From: Catellatospora paridis
GTDB lineage: Bacteria; Actinomycetota; Actinomycetes; Mycobacteriales; Micromonosporaceae
NCBI RefSeq assembly: GCF_009720365.1
Contig: NZ_ML769312.1
Coordinates: 682,001-746,000, forward strand
Direction: 5' to 3'
Length of the DNA stretch: 64,000 nt
This document shows, one piece after another, positions 61,010-64,000 of the stretch. Below the pieces are notes generated by a model. It searched no databases. It was given only the letters and a program-made list of their open reading frames with translations, and had not been told where the DNA came from. A program made the translations under genes and the position numbers. How positions within the stretch are numbered: the stretch's first letter is position 1; each line of letters opens with the position of its first letter.

Positions 61010-61912
61010 ATGACGATGACCATGGCCCCCGGCACGACGGCCGGGCAATCCACCCACACCCCGCAGGTCAACAAGCAGAGCCGGGCCAAGCGCAGTCCGC
61101 TGGCCTCGCTCGGCCTGCACGCCACGCTGATCGGCGCGTCGCTGATCGCGGTGTTCCCGATCGTGTGGGTGGTGCTGTCGTCGTTCAAGCCCAAGCAGTG
61201 GGTGCAGAGCAGCGAGCTGACGCTGGTCAAGGAACCGACCCTGGGCAACTACTCCTACGTGCTGTTCGAGACGAACTTCCCCACCTGGATGCTCAACTCG
61301 GTGATCATCGCGCTGTGCACGATGGCGATCGGCATCCTGATGTCGGCGACCACCGGGTACGCGCTGTCGCGGTTCAACTTCCCGGGCCGGCGCAAGCTGA
61401 TGATGGTGTTCCTGGTGACGCAGATGTTCCCGGTCGCCGTGCTGATCGTGCCGATCTACAAGATCATGGCCACGCTGGGGCTGATCAACACTCATGCGTC
61501 GCTGGTCATCGCCTACCTGACCATCGCGGTGCCGTTCTGCTCGTGGATGCTCAAGGGCTACTTCGACTCGATCCCGACGTCGCTGGACGAGGCCGCCTCG
61601 ATCGACGGGTGCGGGCCGTTCCAGACGTTCTGGCGGGTCATCATGCCGCTGGCCCGGCCGGGTATCGCGGTGACCGCGTTCTACACGTTCCTGACCGCGT
61701 GGGGCGAGGTGGCGTACGCGTCGGCGTTCATCCAGACCGACGATCGGTTCACCCTCGCCTACGGCATGCAGCAGTTCGTGCCGCAGTTCAACGCCCAGTG
61801 GGAGTACCTGACCGCCGCGGCGGTGCTGGTCACCGTGCCCGCCGGGCTGGTCTTCCTCTATGCCCAGCGCCACCTGGTGTCCGGCCTGACCGCCGGCGGA
61901 ACGAAGGGCTGA
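61010..61912 (+). CDS. ABC sugar permease, MalG-like
   Basis: 300 aa, six helices. EAASIDGCGPFQTFWRVIMPLARPG is the EAA loop. The ATG follows the stop of the first permease with one base between. No ATP-binding gene follows; a shared ATPase such as MsiK elsewhere is typical in actinobacteria. Confidence 0.94.
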   Translation: MTMTMAPGTTAGQSTHTPQVNKQSRAKRSPLASLGLHATLIGASLIAVFPIVWVVLSSFKPKQWVQSSELTLVKEPTLGNYSYVLFETNFPTWMLNSVIIALCTMAIGILMSATTGYALSRFNFPGRRKLMMVFLVTQMFPVAVLIVPIYKIMATLGLINTHASLVIAYLTIAVPFCSWMLKGYFDSIPTSLDEAASIDGCGPFQTFWRVIMPLARPGIAVTAFYTFLTAWGEVAYASAFIQTDDRFTLAYGMQQFVPQFNAQWEYLTAAAVLVTVPAGLVFLYAQRHLVSGLTAGGTKG

Positions 61913-61913
61913 G

Positions 61914-62930
61914 GTGGGTACGCAGACACGGGCGCGCCTGGCCGACATCGCCGCGCAGGCGCAGGTCAGCCAAGCGACCGTGTCGCGGGTGCTCAACGAC
62001 CGGCCGGGCGCGTCGGCCAGCACGCGCCAGGCCGTGCTCACCGCGCTGGACGTGCTCGGCTACGAGCGGCCCGGCCACCTGCACCGCACCGGCGCGGGGC
62101 TGGTCGGGCTGATCCTGCCCGAGCTGGACAACCCGATCTTCCCGGCGTTCGCGCAGATCGCCGAGTCGACGCTGGCGCAGCAGGGCTACACGTCGATGCT
62201 GTGCACGCAGACCCCGGGCACGGTCAGCGAGGACGAGTACGTCGACATGATGCGCGAGCGCGACGTCGCCGGGATCGTGTTCATGTCGGGCCTGCACGCC
62301 GCCGCTGACGGCGACCCGGCGCGCTACCACCGGCTGACCACCGACGGCGTGCCGTTCGTGCTGGTCAACGGGTTCCTGCCGGGGGTGGCCGCGCCGTTCG
62401 TGTCGTGCGACGAGCACGGCGCCGCCGAACTCGCCGTCGCGCACCTGGCCTCGCTCGGGCACCGGCGCATCGGGCTGGTCTGCGGGCCGCGCCGTTACAC
62501 CCCGACCCGGCGCAAGGTCGCCGGCTACGTCGCGGCCATGGCCGGGCTGCACGACGGCGACCTCGAGGAGCTGATCGAGATCGCGCCGTTCGGCGTCGAG
62601 GGCGGCCACGGGGCCGCGCTGCGGCTGCTGGACCGCGGCGTGACGGCGATGCTGTGCGGGTCGGACCTGATGGCGCTCGGCGCGATCCGGGCCGTGCGCG
62701 CCAACGGGCTGTCCGTGCCCGGTGACGTGTCGGTGGTCGGGTTCGACGACTCGCTGCTGATGGCGTACACCGACCCGCCGCTGACCACGCTGCGCCAGCC
62801 GGTGCGGGCGATGGCCCAGGCGGCGGTGCGCTCCCTGCTCGACGAGATCGGCGGCTACGCGGCCCCGCACAGCGAGTACATGTTCCGCCCGGAACTCGTC
62901 GTCCGCGGCTCGACCGCGGCGCTGCGCTGA
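61914..62930 (+). CDS. LacI-family transcriptional regulator
   Basis: 338 aa. HTH at residues 8-29 (RLADIAAQAQVSQATVSRVL) and hinge, then a sugar-binding domain (GLVGLILPELDNPIFPAFAQIAE, HLASLGHRRIGLVCGPR, VVGFDDSLLMAYTDPPLTTLRQP). GTG start one base after the permease stop, so probably in the same transcript. Likely represses the operon and is released by the imported sugar. Confidence 0.95.
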   Translation: MGTQTRARLADIAAQAQVSQATVSRVLNDRPGASASTRQAVLTALDVLGYERPGHLHRTGAGLVGLILPELDNPIFPAFAQIAESTLAQQGYTSMLCTQTPGTVSEDEYVDMMRERDVAGIVFMSGLHAAADGDPARYHRLTTDGVPFVLVNGFLPGVAAPFVSCDEHGAAELAVAHLASLGHRRIGLVCGPRRYTPTRRKVAGYVAAMAGLHDGDLEELIEIAPFGVEGGHGAALRLLDRGVTAMLCGSDLMALGAIRAVRANGLSVPGDVSVVGFDDSLLMAYTDPPLTTLRQPVRAMAQAAVRSLLDEIGGYAAPHSEYMFRPELVVRGSTAALR

Positions 62931-62964
62931 CAGCGTCGTTCGTGCCCCGCCTAGGATGGCCCTT

Positions 62965-63339
62965 ATGACCTTGAGCAAACCGACTGTGGAGTTCCCCGGG
63001 GGCGAGGCCCCGACCGACCTGGTGATCACCGACCTGACCGTCGGCACCGGCGACGAGGCCGTGCCCGGCCGCCAGGTCGTCGTGCACTACGTGGGCGTGA
63101 CCTTCGACGGCGGCGAGGAGTTCGACGCCTCCTGGAACCGCGGCTCCCCGTTCACGTTCCCGCTCGGCGGCGGCCGCGTCATCCAAGGCTGGGACCTGGG
63201 CGTAGCCGGCATGAAGGTGGGCGGCCGCCGCCAGCTGATCATCCCGGCCAAGCTCGCCTACGGCAACCGCGGCGCCGGCGGCGTCATCAAGCCCGGCGAC
63301 ACCCTCGTCTTCGTCGTCGACCTCCTCGAGGTCCGCTGA
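62965..63339 (+). CDS. FKBP-type peptidyl-prolyl cis-trans isomerase
   Basis: 124 aa, single FKBP domain: VVVHYVGVTFDGGEEFDASWNRGSPFTFPLGGGRVIQGWDLGVAGMKVGGRR and LAYGNRGAGGVIKPGDTLVFVVDLLEV. Conserved active-site aromatics are kept. No signal peptide. ATG is 7 nt after TAGGAT (leaderless); an ATG three codons earlier lies inside that hexamer. Confidence 0.95.
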   Translation: MTLSKPTVEFPGGEAPTDLVITDLTVGTGDEAVPGRQVVVHYVGVTFDGGEEFDASWNRGSPFTFPLGGGRVIQGWDLGVAGMKVGGRRQLIIPAKLAYGNRGAGGVIKPGDTLVFVVDLLEVR

Positions 63340-63347
63340 CCCACTCC

Positions 63348-63426
63348 CCCGACGATCTTGCGCGAACGGTGGGGACGACACACTCGTTCCGGGCGTATCG
63401 CCAACAGTTCGCGCAAGATCGTCGGG
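63348..63426. repeat. Large hairpin repeat, copy 2
   Basis: Arms 63348-63367 and 63407-63426 are exact 20-bp complements (CCCGACGATCTTGCGCGAAC). The loop shares ACGACAC and GGGCG-ATCG-CAACA with the copy at 8277. Lies between the FKBP gene and the following P-loop gene. Confidence 0.8.
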
Positions 63427-63473
63427 ATCATGGCGGGGCCGCGGAGAGGGATCTTGCGGGTTAGACTCGGCCG

Positions 63474-64000
63474 GTGCCGCTGCTGACCGTCGTCGATCCG
63501 CTGCCGTGGGCGCCGCGGCGTGTCCTGATCGCCGGCACGTCCGGGGCCGGCAAGACCACGCTGAGCACGTACATCGCCGCCGCGCTGGGGCTGCCCAGGG
63601 TCGAGCTCGACGCCCTGCACCACGGAGCCGACTGGGTGCCGCGGCCCACGTTCGCCGCTGAGGTCGCCGATTTCGTGGCGCAGCCCAGCTGGGTCACCGA
63701 GTGGCAGTACACCGACAAGCTCGGCGACCTGCTGGCAGGCCGCGCCGACACGGTCGTCTGGCTGGACCACCCGCGGCCCCTGGTCATGTGGCAGGTCACC
63801 GGGCGCACGCTGCGCCGCCGGTGGCGGCGTGAGCAGTTGTGGAACGGCAACACCGAGCCGCCCCTGCACACCCTGCTGACCGACCCCGAGCACGTGATCC
63901 GCTGGGCGTGGCGCACCCACGGCAAGCCCGGCCGGCGGGTGGCGGGCCTGCTGGAGCAGCGCGGCGAGCAGGTCGCGGTGGTCCGGCTGCGCGGGCGGGC
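63474..64000 (+). CDS. P-loop kinase-like protein, cut by the window end
   Basis: 175 codons visible, open to the last base. Walker A GTSGAGKT at residues 21-28, then LGLPRVELDALHHGADWVPRP and TVVWLDHPRPLVMWQV resemble the FlaR/adenylate-kinase-like topology group. GTG 6 nt after TAGACT (leaderless). Function unknown; the C terminus is outside the window. Confidence 0.85.
   Translation, partial: MPLLTVVDPLPWAPRRVLIAGTSGAGKTTLSTYIAAALGLPRVELDALHHGADWVPRPTFAAEVADFVAQPSWVTEWQYTDKLGDLLAGRADTVVWLDHPRPLVMWQVTGRTLRRRWRREQLWNGNTEPPLHTLLTDPEHVIRWAWRTHGKPGRRVAGLLEQRGEQVAVVRLRGR

Overview
The window is very GC-rich and densely coded. It has many GTG starts, four-base stop/start overlaps (GTGA, ATGA) and numerous TANNNT hexamers 6-8 nt upstream of start codons, which suggests leaderless transcription. 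The gene families (SigE-type ECF sigma factor, TipAL-like MerR, DUF1918, DinB/maleylpyruvate isomerase fold proteins, b558-type succinate dehydrogenase, an ABC sugar importer without its own ATPase) point to a filamentous actinobacterium. The hairpin repeats fit Micromonosporaceae, but that is an inference from memory. I see no prophage, transposase or CRISPR array. This looks like core or strain-variable chromosome.

Layout. 0-3.7 kb: POT peptide transporter, a TPR-like protein, an excisionase-type HTH protein and a formylglycine-generating-enzyme-fold protein. 3.9-8.3 kb: ASCH/maleylpyruvate isomerase fusion, MFS exporter, PadR regulator with membrane partner, TipAL-like regulator. 8.3-12.4 kb: a large hairpin repeat, small enzymes, a Cys-rich/pentapeptide-repeat protein, and a possible AbiEii-type nucleotidyltransferase pair. 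12.5-17.7 kb: xanthine dehydrogenase-type molybdoenzyme (FAD subunit plus fused 2Fe-2S/molybdopterin subunit) and a guanine deaminase-like protein, plausibly purine salvage or catabolism. 17.8-23.3 kb: membrane protein/winged-helix pair under an ACTTTG-N5-CAAAGT site, GNAT, LysR, and a MerR-PP2C phosphatase fusion coupled to an MFS transporter. 23.5-28 kb: sdhCAB and a UbiA prenyltransferase that may serve menaquinone synthesis.

28-39 kb: a mosaic of single genes (M3-like peptidase, hydroxyacid dehydrogenase, phosphotransferase, YbaK, HIT, collagen-like secreted protein, alpha/beta hydrolase, DUF1152, NUDIX, DUF1801, YaaA). Many are divergent pairs sharing short promoter regions. 39.3-41.3 kb: tRNA-Trp and tRNA-Asp, then a coupled pair made of a membrane-anchored protein and a very acidic protein that share a C-terminal module. 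41.4-45.9 kb: glycosyltransferase-like membrane protein, HTH/double Clp-N pair, aldo/keto reductase under a MerR-type promoter. 45.9-49.1 kb is the least orderly stretch: a GNAT gene between two 30-bp direct repeats, an AT-richer gene-free patch with nested inverted repeats, a NUDIX gene coupled to a 14-codon ORF, and a methyltransferase remnant. 49-58.3 kb: ComB-like protein, zinc metallopeptidase, MOSC protein with folD, ECF sigma factor with a HAF-repeat membrane partner. 58.6-62.9 kb: sugar-binding protein, two permeases and a LacI regulator. The window ends with an FKBP isomerase, a second copy of the hairpin repeat and a truncated P-loop kinase-like gene.

All assignments come from reading motifs by eye, with no database search. 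Family-level calls are firmer than substrates. Start codons were chosen from ribosome-binding sites, gene overlaps or TANNNT spacing.
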